Counted from the first letter of the stretch, positions 45,091-54,009 are shown. The stretch: 54,494 nt of DNA from Candidatus Saccharimonadota bacterium (GCA_017561575.1 JAFZBS010000005.1:1-54494), one strand, 5' to 3'. Translations and numbers: made by a program. The notes: generated by a model not told the origin, from the letters alone.

Positions 45091-45912
45091 TCACAAATTG
45101 CCCTTAAGCTTAAGATATTCCTCTAAAATATCATCATATTCCGTAATTTTAAGCACCTTATGAATCTTTTCCACCTCAAACGATTTCACCTTTTGCACCC
45201 TAAAATATGGCCAAAACTTAAAATTGTTCGAAAAATGATGTAGCACCGTATCTTCCCGCGGCCTCTCACCCTGCTCGTTATACTTCCTCGGCATCAATTT
45301 GCGTTTCGAGATAGACTTATTTAGCGCCGCCTGATCAGCCAACATCATCCACCGTTTCGCGCAAAGCGCCACCGTCTTTTCAAACATCTTCGTCTTGCGA
45401 CACTCCTTCATATTAAACAGCATCACACCCGAATTCATATAATCAAACTTAAACAACCCATGATAATGATAAAAATTCTTACCATAAATATCAAGCACGC
45501 CCGCCGCTTCAATCCCATCTAAATCAGTATTATAAAACTCCGAAATATCGCCCCGGCAAACCACATCATAATCAAGATAAAGTAGTCTGTCACACTTCTC
45601 AAGCTCCGGAATCTTATCGGCATAAAGCCTCAGCATCGAACATGGCGTAAAATACGTCCCCATATTCTTCTTTGGCAGATTTTTCACAAAAACATCCGTC
45701 GCATCAATCAATTTTACAAAACTTTTTTTGTTATATTTCTTTACCAACGAATCCAAAAACTTCGCCGACTTTTCTGTAAATGGCTTCACCCCCTCATATC
45801 TAATCGTCGCAATATAAATATTCATCATTCCAGTATTGTTTTTTAATAGCGACAGTAACGACACAAGAAGACCATCGGCAATACCCTGGTCTCCACAGTA
45901 CAATATGTTCAT
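45091..45912 (-). CDS. GT8 family glycosyltransferase
   Basis: 273 aa from ATG 45912. A longer frame to 46056 would run through the terminator and tRNA-Leu and is rejected; TATAAT at 45920-45925, 7 nt before this ATG, confirms a leaderless start. Opening MNILYCGDQGIADGLLVSLL, metal-binding YLDYDVVCRGDISEFY, acceptor region FDYMNSGVMLFNMKECRK, ADQAALNKSI and final VLHHFSNNFKFWPY. It differs from the GT8 at 43263 enough to expect another acceptor or donor. Head of a possible three-gene unit with the acyltransferase and the other GT8. Confidence 0.92.
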   Translation of the reverse strand: MNILYCGDQGIADGLLVSLLSLLKNNTGMMNIYIATIRYEGVKPFTEKSAKFLDSLVKKYNKKSFVKLIDATDVFVKNLPKKNMGTYFTPCSMLRLYADKIPELEKCDRLLYLDYDVVCRGDISEFYNTDLDGIEAAGVLDIYGKNFYHYHGLFKFDYMNSGVMLFNMKECRKTKMFEKTVALCAKRWMMLADQAALNKSISKRKLMPRKYNEQGERPREDTVLHHFSNNFKFWPYFRVQKVKSFEVEKIHKVLKITEYDDILEEYLKLKGNL

Positions 45913-45919
45913 ATTACAT

Positions 45920-45925
45920 ATTATA
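45920..45925 (-). promoter_or_regulatory. Leaderless -10 element of the 45091-45912 gene
   Basis: TATAAT on the minus strand, 7 nt before ATG 45912, immediately after the tRNA-Leu terminator. Confidence 0.65.
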
Positions 45926-45927
45926 TC

Positions 45928-45964
45928 AAAAAACGAAACGGAATTCACTTTCGTTTCGTTTTTC
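45928..45964 (-). terminator. Terminator after tRNA-Leu
   Basis: AAAACGAAACG / CGTTTCGTTTT stem (11 bp) with T-runs on both sides, so active on either strand. Confidence 0.75.
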
Positions 45965-46014
45965 ATACTTGCTTTCTTTGCTAAACTTTCTTTCTTAAGA
46001 AAGTTTAAGTATAG

Positions 46015-46099
46015 TGGTAGCCGAGACGGGACTTGAACCCGTACGGATTTCTCCATTCGATTTTAAGTCGAACGCGTATACCAATTCCGCCACTCGGCC
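46015..46099 (-). tRNA. tRNA-Leu (TAA)
   Basis: 85 nt with encoded CCA and a long variable arm. Acceptor GGCCGAG/CTCGGCT (first pair G-T), anticodon stem TTCGA/TCGAA with loop CTTAAAA, anticodon TAA, T-arm ACGGG-TTCAAGT-CCCGT. All usual class II features. Confidence 0.95.
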
Positions 46100-46120
46100 A
46101 CTCTATTATTATATCATATT

Positions 46121-46624
46121 TTAATTAATTCTTACCGAAAGAAACTTTATTAGCAAGTATCCACCCACTATCGCAAACATAATCAAAGCCGTCCGAAGTG
46201 CCGTCTTTACTTCTGTATTATCCTTTTTACGCGCCACAAATGCCGCAATTATTGTATAAACCGTCACAAAGAGAGAAATGATTAGCATTATACCACTTAT
46301 CCCAGCAATCGCACTAATCATCGTCGAGCCAGCCATACCAAGCCCTCGCATATCCACAAAACTCACTGGTAAATTCACAATCAACCCGCCTAGTCCAATC
46401 GCTGTTGCAAAATTCGCCAATCTCTCCAGACTTTGCCTCTTCGCCTCAGACCCACGGCTAAAACCTTTAACCTTTGAAGTACTCGCTGGGTCAAGATAAG
46501 CCAGGTTTACTTTACCTTGTCTCTTTTCTTCTTCCTCAATCGCTTTCGCAGCCTTCTCACGCTCTTTTCGAATTCGTTCCTGTTTTTTGTAAGCCTCTGT
46601 TACTTGCTCGTCATTGTCTCCCAT
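46121..46624 (-). CDS. Small two- to three-helix membrane protein, function unknown
   Basis: 167 aa. The first 70 residues are charged with coiled-coil character (KKQERIRKEREKAAKAIEEE). Three hydrophobic segments follow (about 72-95 FATAIGLGGLIVNLPVSFV; 100-135 STMISAIAGISGIMLIISLF; 143-163 TALIMFAIVGGYLLIKFL). No family recognised. It begins 7 nt after the stop of the thioredoxin reductase-like gene, without a clear ribosome-binding site, so coupling is likely. Possibly an accessory to the upstream redox or acyltransferase genes; nothing more can be said. Confidence 0.75.
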   Translation of the reverse strand: MGDNDEQVTEAYKKQERIRKEREKAAKAIEEEEKRQGKVNLAYLDPASTSKVKGFSRGSEAKRQSLERLANFATAIGLGGLIVNLPVSFVDMRGLGMAGSTMISAIAGISGIMLIISLFVTVYTIIAAFVARKKDNTEVKTALRTALIMFAIVGGYLLIKFLSVRIN

Positions 46625-46630
46625 TGTTGC

Positions 46631-47389
46631 CTACCCTAAATATTTCACCGCCTCACTGGCTGCCATCGCTCCGTCACTAGCCGCCGTCACCAATTGGCGA
46701 AGCTCCTTTGTCCGACAATCCCCCGCCACAAATACTCCCACATGAGAAGTATGACAATCTTCGCCCGCCACTACATATCCTTCCCTATCTAAATCCACCA
46801 AGTCGCCAAATACCTTCGTCGCCGGCTCTCTGCCGATAGCCACAAACACCGCCTCCGCATCCTCTGGAATCGGGTCATCGTGATGTATATGATAAACCTC
46901 GGAACAAATATTGGACAAATACTGCATTTCGTGTTTTGCCGTATTGCCACTTCCCACCACTACCACCTTCTTACCTTTATAAAGAGCACCATCACATGTA
47001 GCACAATAAGAAATCGGCCTCCTTCCAGCATCTTTTTCCTGCTTTTCACTCAATCTTCTCGGCTCCGTGCCAGTTGCGATAATTAAAGCCGAGCAACCAT
47101 ATTCCGCCTCATCGGTTTTCACCACAAATCCTTCCCGCACATTAACGACTTCCTCATACTTTATTTCCACATCCAGCTCTTTTACCTGCGCCAAAATCTT
47201 GTTTGATAAATCCGTCCCAGAAATTTTAGCTTCACCTGGCCAATTCCCAATATTCAGCGTGTTAATGATTTGCCCACCACAAACTTTTTCCTCAATCAAA
47301 AGTACCGAACGCCCAGCCCTCTTTACGTAAATCGCCGCCGTCATCCCGGCAATTCCGGCGCCCACTATTATTGCATCGTATTTTTGCAT
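46631..47389 (-). CDS. Thioredoxin reductase-like flavoprotein with a shortened NADPH domain
   Basis: 252 aa from ATG 47389, which has GGAGGAG just upstream. An ATG at 47404 is part of that ribosome-binding site and is not used. FAD site GAGIAGMTAAIYVKRAG; GGQIINTLNIGNWPG; redox-active CATCDG (CxxC) in the proper place; second dinucleotide site GSGNTAKHEMQY. The final FAD block reads GVFVAGDCRTKELRQL and AASDGAMAA. Ordinary TrxB proteins have about 310 aa. Here about 50 residues after the second Rossmann motif are gone, including the HRRxxxRA block that recognises NADPH phosphate (HIHHDDPIPEDAEAVF instead). It may use another reductant. Confidence 0.88.
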   Translation of the reverse strand: MQKYDAIIVGAGIAGMTAAIYVKRAGRSVLLIEEKVCGGQIINTLNIGNWPGEAKISGTDLSNKILAQVKELDVEIKYEEVVNVREGFVVKTDEAEYGCSALIIATGTEPRRLSEKQEKDAGRRPISYCATCDGALYKGKKVVVVGSGNTAKHEMQYLSNICSEVYHIHHDDPIPEDAEAVFVAIGREPATKVFGDLVDLDREGYVVAGEDCHTSHVGVFVAGDCRTKELRQLVTAASDGAMAASEAVKYLG

Positions 47390-47390
47390 A

Positions 47391-48110
47391 TTACTCCTCC
47401 TCATTATTATATATCTTTTTAAGTTCAGTCATTTTGTCAAAATCAAATTCTTTCTCAAATTCCAAATTCAACTTCGCTGCATTTTCTGCAAAACTGCCAA
47501 ATACGCCAGCAAGCTCATTGTTTATCTCAGTTATCCGGTTTTTATAACAAGTATCTATACAATCTGCCACTGCGCCTACTTTCCCGGCAGCTTCACCAAT
47601 CACCGCATTCATCATCTCTGCCATTGCGACAATTTTTTCTTCAGCAAATTTAGTCTTATCAATCTTTAACCCCATAATCTCGTCTTTTGCCGCTTTTAAC
47701 TTTTCCTTAGTTATCTCATCCTTATTACCATATTTTTTATTAAACTCTTCTTGAAGCTTTGTCATCGCCTCCTTCATATTCTTTATTTCGTCTACCAGCT
47801 TCACCTTTTCATTTAGCGAGTCTACATAGCCACTAAGAGCATCCACAAATTCATCTTTATCCACCAGATAAAGTGAGTCAATCTCATTTATTCTCCCTTT
47901 CAACTCCGCAAGATTACTCTGATAAACTTCCGCGTCGCCTGTCACCACGGCAATTTTAATCATATCAAAATTGAGACCAATTCCAGCATAAGCTTCCTCA
48001 AATATCCTATCTTGACGCTCATATTCTTTTGTCACCATTGATTTTGCTTCATAAATTGCAAAACCCGTCACCGCAATGCTGCACAATAATGCAATTAGTA
48101 TCTTTTTCAT
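47391..48110 (-). CDS. Coiled-coil protein with N-terminal membrane anchor, function unknown
   Basis: 239 aa. Hydrophobic N-terminus (ILIALLCSIAVTGFAIY) serves as signal anchor. The rest is almost wholly helical and charged (VKLVDEIKNMKEAMTKLQEE, NKKYGNKDEITKEKLKAAKD, NAAKLNLEFEKEFDFDKM), with a few cysteines (VADCIDTC). No family known. ATG overlaps the stop of the OafA-like gene (ATGA) and its stop is 1 nt from the reductase ATG, so it is in a tight operon: RNase J, OafA-like, coiled-coil protein, reductase, small membrane protein. Extracytoplasmic helper or spacer protein is a guess. Confidence 0.78.
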   Translation of the reverse strand: MKKILIALLCSIAVTGFAIYEAKSMVTKEYERQDRIFEEAYAGIGLNFDMIKIAVVTGDAEVYQSNLAELKGRINEIDSLYLVDKDEFVDALSGYVDSLNEKVKLVDEIKNMKEAMTKLQEEFNKKYGNKDEITKEKLKAAKDEIMGLKIDKTKFAEEKIVAMAEMMNAVIGEAAGKVGAVADCIDTCYKNRITEINNELAGVFGSFAENAAKLNLEFEKEFDFDKMTELKKIYNNEEE

Positions 48111-50038
48111 AATCCGCTCACTACTCCATTAATTAAATTTGCATACGCCTGTCGTCCAGCCGGCGTCAAATGTGTATGATCGGCATAAGTATAGCTATTT
48201 ACGTTCGGCACCACTACTGATACCCAATCGGCAACACGTACATTGCTATAATTGTTTGCTACCCACTTTAGCACATTATTCTGCGCCTCGCGCGAATAAT
48301 CCCCACAATAACCCGTCACGAATACAAACTGATGCCCCGGCCCCGCCGTATCCATTATTGTCCGAATTGTATCAACTCCAAAGTTCACATAATTAGTCAC
48401 GAGTCCAATCACAATCACATATGGCAACTTTCCACCATTCGCCGCACGATATCCGGCCAATAAATTAATCGCATCGGTCATATTCCGCGACTGCAAAGCA
48501 TCCACAAAAGCTCCTGACACCGTATTATAAATCGCGTTCGTCGCTCCCACCACCACTGAATCGCCAAGCACCATCACTCTTGCCGAATTTAATGCCGACA
48601 CCCTGGAATAATTCGGTGTATTATAATAGGCCCGTCCCGACAAACTATAAGTTATTCCACCCCCAATATATACTGGGTAGGGTTTTGCGTACGCTGTCGC
48701 CGAATCAAAATATTTCATCACATCATTATTAAGAGTATTCGCAACCCCCACCATTCCGCTATAATCTATCTTCACATTTTCTACCGACTCTTTAGCTGTT
48801 TCATCAGCATTTTCCGCCACCACATTCAAACTTTCTTCAATTGAGGATCTATCTGGTGCTTTTATGAGCGCCATTACCGGCAAAATCAAACTAAGCATCA
48901 ATAGTAGCCAAAACCACACCTTGTGCTTCACACTAAATGGCATCAATACTTTTTGTAGCAAAATCGCAAGCACCACACTTGCCACAATGACAATATAAGG
49001 TATCACCTCGAGCGGCCAAAAATTCAACAAACTCGGCAGCACAATGTATAAACTATAATGTAGCAAATAAATTGCAAAAGAAAGCGTCCCTACGTACTCC
49101 AACACCTTTATAATTTTTGATTTTACTCCAGATGCATTTTGTAGTTTCAAAACCGACATTATCATTACAAGGCTTGCCGCCGTCGTCATCGGCAAAGCTA
49201 TCACGAATGTCTCTGGTGAAGCATAGTTGATAAATGGCACCATCGCCCCCACTCCCACGATACTTAAAATGAGTAGCAGAATCCATGCCCACCTTTTATC
49301 CTTTTTGGCAGGTACTATCTTCTTTGCAAATGAAAACGCCGCTAGAGCTCCACCCGCAAAGAAAGCTCCAATATGCGAATCAATCCCAAAATATGCCCTA
49401 TCAAATAGCCTAAATCTACCACCATAAATTGCCATCAAGACAAACGACAATACCGCAATCAACACACAAACAGCTGTCAACTGTTTATAGCGTCTCCTGG
49501 TTTTAAACTTCTCTATCGGCAAAAATTGGAAAAACCCGGCTATCACCAGATAGCTTACCACGCAAACCTGGAGTTCCAAAGCAAGAAACCATGTCTGATT
49601 AAAGAAATTTGGAATCAAAGAATTCTCATAAGTTGTACCGTTTATGATTGACATAATGTTTGTCGAAAACGTCACTGCATAAAGTGAGTTTTGCCTCGCA
49701 CCCGTCAAAATATCCGGGTCCGCAAAATACGCCAAACTTAAAGTCAAAATCATACAAAACAGCAATGTCGGGAGAAATCTCTTTAATCTTCCCCAGAAAA
49801 ACTGCCAAAAGCTCTTAATGTCGCCAAATTTTTCTTTTTCCTTCCAATCAGTCTTAATTAATTTCTGTACAATCAAAAACCCTGATATCGCAAAGAAGAT
49901 TTCTACCGCCAGGAATCCACCCGGGAAAACCCCCGGAAAAACATGATAAATCACTACAAGGATAATCGCAAAGCATTTAAGCGCATCAAACCCAACAATT
50001 CTCTTTTTTGCAATTTTTCCCGCAACCTTTTTTACCAT
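48107..50038 (-). CDS. OafA-like acyltransferase with C-terminal SGNH domain
   Basis: 643 aa. N-terminal acyltransferase-3 domain (about 12-400) with ten helices: GFDALKCFAIILVVIYHVFP carries the conserved His, followed by GGFLAVEIFFAISGFLIVQK and FNQTWFLALELQVCVVSYLV. A linker (about 400-450) leads to an extracytoplasmic SGNH-type domain (about 480-643) with RVMVLGDSVVVGATNAIYNT (GDS block) and the C-terminal DHTHLTPAGRQAYA (DxxH). This architecture is that of O-acetyltransferases acting on peptidoglycan or surface glycans (OatA-like). RBS AAGGTG at the RNase J end; 2-nt gap. Second acylation system in the window besides MBOAT-AlgJ. Confidence 0.92.
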   Translation of the reverse strand: MVKKVAGKIAKKRIVGFDALKCFAIILVVIYHVFPGVFPGGFLAVEIFFAISGFLIVQKLIKTDWKEKEKFGDIKSFWQFFWGRLKRFLPTLLFCMILTLSLAYFADPDILTGARQNSLYAVTFSTNIMSIINGTTYENSLIPNFFNQTWFLALELQVCVVSYLVIAGFFQFLPIEKFKTRRRYKQLTAVCVLIAVLSFVLMAIYGGRFRLFDRAYFGIDSHIGAFFAGGALAAFSFAKKIVPAKKDKRWAWILLLILSIVGVGAMVPFINYASPETFVIALPMTTAASLVMIMSVLKLQNASGVKSKIIKVLEYVGTLSFAIYLLHYSLYIVLPSLLNFWPLEVIPYIVIVASVVLAILLQKVLMPFSVKHKVWFWLLLMLSLILPVMALIKAPDRSSIEESLNVVAENADETAKESVENVKIDYSGMVGVANTLNNDVMKYFDSATAYAKPYPVYIGGGITYSLSGRAYYNTPNYSRVSALNSARVMVLGDSVVVGATNAIYNTVSGAFVDALQSRNMTDAINLLAGYRAANGGKLPYVIVIGLVTNYVNFGVDTIRTIMDTAGPGHQFVFVTGYCGDYSREAQNNVLKWVANNYSNVRVADWVSVVVPNVNSYTYADHTHLTPAGRQAYANLINGVVSGL

Positions 50039-50040
50039 AG

Positions 50041-52209
50041 TTACACCTTATTAATTACAGGTATCACAATTGGCGTATGCCCAGTCGCGTCAAACAGGAT
50101 ATGCGTAATATCTTCCTTAATTTCTTCTTTTAGTACTTTCATTTCTGGGTCGGTCGATATAGATTTATCAGTTTTTAGTCTCAGATAGTGCCTAATCTTA
50201 CCAATTAACTCTTCCGAATTATCCAAATAGATAAATGCTCTTGATACAATATCTGGCGTCTTCATTAGATGCCCTGTCTTTTTAGATAGTGTCAGCACAA
50301 TCACAAAAATCCCTTCACGCGAAATATGAATCCTGTCCTTCACCACTGCTTCATGCACCGGCTGGTCCGCATCATCATAAAGCTTGTTCCCCACATGAAT
50401 ACGCCCACATTTCCGAATTGTCTTATCTGGCATCAATTCGATAATATCACCATCGTCAGAAATCAATATTTTGTCACGAGAAATCCCAATCACGTTCTCC
50501 GCCATTTCGGCATTATGCTCTAACATGTAAAATTCACCATGATATGGCACATAATTGGTTGGGTGAAGTCTCGTCACAAAATCCACATGGTCTTCATAGT
50601 AAGCATGACCCGAGAGATGCAAAGGCCCAATATTGGTTAAATGTGTTTTGCCATTCTGAATCACTTGTGCACCCTCGCGCAGTAACCCATCCACTGTCGA
50701 TACTACGTGTGGCTCATTCCCTGGAATCGGATTTGACGAAAATACAATCGTATCTGTTGACTTAATTTTGATATACTTATGTGCACCAGTCACCATTCGA
50801 TTTAGCACAGCATTAAGTTCACCTTGCGACCCAGTACACACAATGCATACTTTCTCGTCAGGTAGCTTGATAATGTCTTCCATTTTTACGATAGTGTCTT
50901 TTGGTACCTTGATTGATTTAGACCGGAGCGCCACTTCAACGTTATTTATCATCGAAAAACCAGAAAACGCCACTTTACGTCCCCGAGCTGCCGCTTCCTT
51001 TAAAATCAATTCGATACGCTGAATTTGGGACGAAAAACACGAAATAATTACCCTTCCATTAGCATAGTGATCCATCACCTTACCAAGATTATCACCCACA
51101 TCGTATTCAGAATGTGGATGCCTACCTGGCGAGTCAATGTTGGTTGATTCATTCAGCATCAAATCAATACCTTCATTTTTAACAATCTCATCAATTCGTT
51201 CGTAATCAGTCTGGGTTCCCATTGGTTTTGCCTCATATCGCCAGTCACCCGAGAAATAAATCAATCCATTTGGTGTCCTTACCACGATTGCCGTATTGCC
51301 AGGAATTGAGTGCAAAGTATGAATAAATTCAACCGTAAAATACTGTCCTACCTTGATTTTCTCATGCTTAAACGGATCTACTGAAATATAATTCATATCT
51401 GGCGCATCATCCAGCTCAGACATTTGTTTCTTAATCATCCCAATTGTAAAATCTGTTGCATAAATTGGCGTCAAATTAGAAAACTTAGGTAAAAGATGCC
51501 TACATGCGCCAATATGGTCAAGATGAGCATGCGTAAAACAAATTGCCTTCACTTTCTCACGATTATCCTCCAGGTATTTAATATCTGGAATCAAATAGTT
51601 TACTCCTGGATAATCCTCTCCAGCAAATAACACGCCCATATCTATCACCAACATCTCACCCTTATATTCCACGATAGTCATGTTTTTACCAATCCCAAAC
51701 TCGCCCACACCACCAATCGGGATAATTTTTACCGCATCCGCATCCGGGCGCATATTCTTGAGTTTTGCATTTGTAATCTGTTCGCCATTATAGCCATTAT
51801 AGCGCGATTTATTTACTGGTATACCGATAATATGCTGTGTAGCCTGCGCATTGACGTCCTGGCTTAGCATTCGCTGATGATGAACCATATCGCCTTTTTT
51901 TACCGATACAGACAAATTAACCTTACGCTTTTCCGCCTCTGCTTTAGCCTTAGCCTTTGGCTCTGTTTTGGCTACTTTAGCAGGTGAAGCGCCAGCTTTT
52001 TTGCCGCGTAGTGCATTTTTTGTTGTCTTAGAAGCGTTTCTTGCCGAACCAGCCTTAGACTGCACTAACTCCGCATCTTTACCACCAGGAGCAAAATTTG
52101 AATTAAAATTCCGCCTCTGAGCCTCTTCAAATTGCCGTTTTATATCCGGCAATCTCTCCGCCCTTGATTTCAGGAGCCGGGCACGACGCTCTTCTTCATT
52201 TATTTTCAT
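50041..52209 (-). CDS. rnj: Ribonuclease J with a long basic N-terminal extension
   Basis: 722 aa; beta-CASP metallo-beta-lactamase RNase with 5'-3' exo- and endonuclease activity, a main mRNA-decay and rRNA-processing enzyme in bacteria lacking RNase E. Core starts near residue 155: IIPIGGVGEFGIGKNMTIVE, metal motif FTHAHLDHIGACRHLLPKF, FSGDWRYEAKP, then beta-CASP (ISCFSSQIQRIELILKEAA, CTGSQGELNAVLNRM) and HLSGHAYYEDHVDF. Usual RNase J is about 555 aa; the extra ~150 N-terminal residues are Lys/Ala/Arg-rich and of low complexity, which may bind RNA. RBS AAGGAA. Its promoter region diverges from nusA. Confidence 0.94.
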   Translation of the reverse strand: MKINEEERRARLLKSRAERLPDIKRQFEEAQRRNFNSNFAPGGKDAELVQSKAGSARNASKTTKNALRGKKAGASPAKVAKTEPKAKAKAEAEKRKVNLSVSVKKGDMVHHQRMLSQDVNAQATQHIIGIPVNKSRYNGYNGEQITNAKLKNMRPDADAVKIIPIGGVGEFGIGKNMTIVEYKGEMLVIDMGVLFAGEDYPGVNYLIPDIKYLEDNREKVKAICFTHAHLDHIGACRHLLPKFSNLTPIYATDFTIGMIKKQMSELDDAPDMNYISVDPFKHEKIKVGQYFTVEFIHTLHSIPGNTAIVVRTPNGLIYFSGDWRYEAKPMGTQTDYERIDEIVKNEGIDLMLNESTNIDSPGRHPHSEYDVGDNLGKVMDHYANGRVIISCFSSQIQRIELILKEAAARGRKVAFSGFSMINNVEVALRSKSIKVPKDTIVKMEDIIKLPDEKVCIVCTGSQGELNAVLNRMVTGAHKYIKIKSTDTIVFSSNPIPGNEPHVVSTVDGLLREGAQVIQNGKTHLTNIGPLHLSGHAYYEDHVDFVTRLHPTNYVPYHGEFYMLEHNAEMAENVIGISRDKILISDDGDIIELMPDKTIRKCGRIHVGNKLYDDADQPVHEAVVKDRIHISREGIFVIVLTLSKKTGHLMKTPDIVSRAFIYLDNSEELIGKIRHYLRLKTDKSISTDPEMKVLKEEIKEDITHILFDATGHTPIVIPVINKV

Positions 52210-52262
52210 AAGTTCCTTTTATTTTACAAGTAAATTCTATTACTCCTATTATAACAAAGCCC

Positions 52263-52291
52263 TTGCACTTTTTCAACCCATTTGCTATAAT
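52263..52291 (+). promoter_or_regulatory. nusA promoter and leader
   Basis: TTGCAC (52263-52268), 17-bp spacer, TATAAT (52286-52291, extended TGCTATAAT). The ~55-nt leader has a stem GACCG/CGGTC and then AAAGGAG before ATG 52352. Confidence 0.7.
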
Positions 52292-52351
52292 AAATATATA
52301 CATCATTGACCGGCTCGAAAGAGACGGTCGTTTTAGTAAAAAGGAGTAATA

Positions 52352-53458
52352 ATGGAAGGACTAGATTTAAAGCAGATGTCAGCAATGGTTGACATTATTG
52401 CTGAAGAAAAAGGTTTGCCGAAAGATGTTATCATCAATGTAATTGAACAAGCTATTGCCGCAGCCTGGCGTAAAGACAACGGCGATCGTGAAATGAATGT
52501 TCGCGCTGTATTAAACACCAACACTGGCGAAGCCGAGGTATTCGTCGCTCGTGAAGTCATTGAAGACGGTCTAGCATACAATCCATCAACCGAAATCCCG
52601 CTTGGGGAAGCTGGCAAAAAAGCCAAGATCGGTGATGTTGTAGAGGAAAGCCACAAGGTTTCAACTTTTGGCCGCGTTGCAGCAGGCACCGCTAAGCAAG
52701 TAATCATTCAACGTCTCCGCGAAGCTGAAAACGAAGCTGTGCTCTCTGAATACGAAGACAAAATCGGCACCGTAGTTACTGGTACCGTAGCTCGCATCGA
52801 GCCACGCATCATTCGTGTCGACGTAGGCCGTGGAAGCGGCATCATGCCAAAAAGCGAACAAATCGACGGCGAATTCTACACCGTTGGTTCCCGCATCAAA
52901 GTTCTTATCAAAAAAATCGAGCATGGCGACAAAGGCGCTCAGCTCATTCTCTCCCGTAGTTGTCCAGAATTCATTGAATACCTCTTCCGTCAAGAAGTAC
53001 CAGAAATTGATAATGGTACCGTCGAAATCAAAGGTATCGCCCGCGAAGCTGGTCGTCGCACTAAAATTGCCGTTACTAGCACTGTGCCAGGCATCGATCC
53101 AGTAGGCACTTTTGTTGGTGGACGTGGTGTTCGTGTAGGCGCCGTTATGAATGAAATTGGCGACAAAGAAAAAATCGATATCGTCACCTGGAGCGACAAC
53201 GCTTCCGAATATATCCGCGAGGCCTTGAGCCCAGCCGAAATCAACAAAGTCGAGATCGACGGCAAAAAGGCCAAGGTCTTTGTTTCCGAAGAACAACAAT
53301 CTATTGCTATCGGCAAACAAGGACAAAATGTTCGCTTGGCAAGCAAGCTCACAGGCTATGACATAGATATTGAGCTTGTCAAGTCAGTCAAGAAAAAGAA
53401 AAAGAACAACGTCGAAGACGCCCTTCTCTCTGCACTTGAAGATTCTGCAGAAGAATAA
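52352..53458 (+). CDS. nusA: Transcription factor NusA, short form
   Basis: 368 aa; binds RNA polymerase and nascent RNA and controls pausing, termination and antitermination. N-terminal domain (about 5-125; IAEEKGLPKDVIINVIEQAI, AAAWRKDNGDREMNV), S1 domain (about 133-200; GTVVTGTVARIEPRIIRVDV, GIMPKSEQ), two KH domains (about 200-345; REAGRRTKIAVTS, VGGRGVRVGAVMNEI, GKQGQNVRLASKLTGYDI). Ends in a Lys-rich tail then an acidic stretch; the acidic C-terminal repeats of proteobacterial NusA are absent, as in many Gram-positive-type NusA proteins. A terminator follows at once, so it is not in the usual rimP-nusA-infB operon. Confidence 0.95.
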   Translation: MEGLDLKQMSAMVDIIAEEKGLPKDVIINVIEQAIAAAWRKDNGDREMNVRAVLNTNTGEAEVFVAREVIEDGLAYNPSTEIPLGEAGKKAKIGDVVEESHKVSTFGRVAAGTAKQVIIQRLREAENEAVLSEYEDKIGTVVTGTVARIEPRIIRVDVGRGSGIMPKSEQIDGEFYTVGSRIKVLIKKIEHGDKGAQLILSRSCPEFIEYLFRQEVPEIDNGTVEIKGIAREAGRRTKIAVTSTVPGIDPVGTFVGGRGVRVGAVMNEIGDKEKIDIVTWSDNASEYIREALSPAEINKVEIDGKKAKVFVSEEQQSIAIGKQGQNVRLASKLTGYDIDIELVKSVKKKKKNNVEDALLSALEDSAEE

Positions 53459-53463
53459 GCTTT

Positions 53464-53501
53464 AAAAACCTCCGCTTGTATATGGAAGCGGAGGTTTTTT
53501 G
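53464..53501 (+). terminator. Terminator of nusA
   Basis: AAAAACCTCCGCTT / AAGCGGAGGTTTTT stem with a run of T; symmetric, so it also serves the convergent gene at 53506. Confidence 0.88.
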
Positions 53502-53505
53502 TTAG

Positions 53506-53958
53506 TTAGCTGCGAATATCTGCCAGACGAGTGTCTACGGCTTTGAAGCCAAACTTGCTGTAATAGTTCTCTGTGGATTGAATCACCATCGTTTCCGCCA
53601 GAAACGCCGCCACGATATAAACCACTTCCATGACTGATATGATGAGTATCCAAAAACAGATTGAACCAAGTACCGGCCAGAACCCTCTGGTAAAAAAGGC
53701 GCCTAACGGGCGATTAACCAGGAGGCACACCACGGTGGCACCAACCACCAGGATAATGGAGACCCCAAGGTATGCCGAACTATCATAACGCATCTTAATC
53801 GGGATTTCTTTACCACCACCACCAATCTGCGTCCGATGAACTGTTCGCACCATCTTTTGATACCTTCTTGGCACAAACGGGTTAAGACACCCGAGCAGCA
53901 CCATCAGCACCACACCGCCAAGCAAAACCGCAACAACTATTAACGTACCATTGTTCAC
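53506..53958 (-). CDS. Three-helix membrane protein, function unknown
   Basis: 150 aa from GTG 53958. A GTG at 53967 is in frame but sits only 1 nt behind AAGGGG, so the inner one fits the ribosome-binding site better; neither is certain. Membrane segments: about 5-25 (TLIVVAVLLGGVVLMVLLG), 67-90 (YLGVSIILVVGATVVCLLV), 102-125 (FWPVLGSICFWILIISVMEV). Between the first two lies a hydrophilic loop with QIGGGGKEIPIKMRYD. Codon use is GC-leaning compared with neighbours. TATAAT lies on the minus strand at 53990-53995. No family recognised. It lies between the nusA terminator and the rRNA operon end. Confidence 0.7.
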   Translation of the reverse strand: MNNGTLIVVAVLLGGVVLMVLLGCLNPFVPRRYQKMVRTVHRTQIGGGGKEIPIKMRYDSSAYLGVSIILVVGATVVCLLVNRPLGAFFTRGFWPVLGSICFWILIISVMEVVYIVAAFLAETMVIQSTENYYSKFGFKAVDTRLADIRS

Positions 53959-54009
53959 CCCACTCACCCCTTAAACAAATCTTAACTATATTATATCATC
54001 TTTAACATC

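Noticed and set aside
45913-46056. N-terminal extension of the GT8 gene by 48 residues
   Set aside because: This part translates a terminator and the tRNA-Leu gene. The ATG at 45912 has a TATAAT 7 nt upstream and begins with the family's normal strand.
47390-47404. Upstream ATG of the thioredoxin reductase-like gene
   Set aside because: The sequence ATGAGGAGGAG is the ribosome-binding site of ATG 47389 and the end of the preceding gene.
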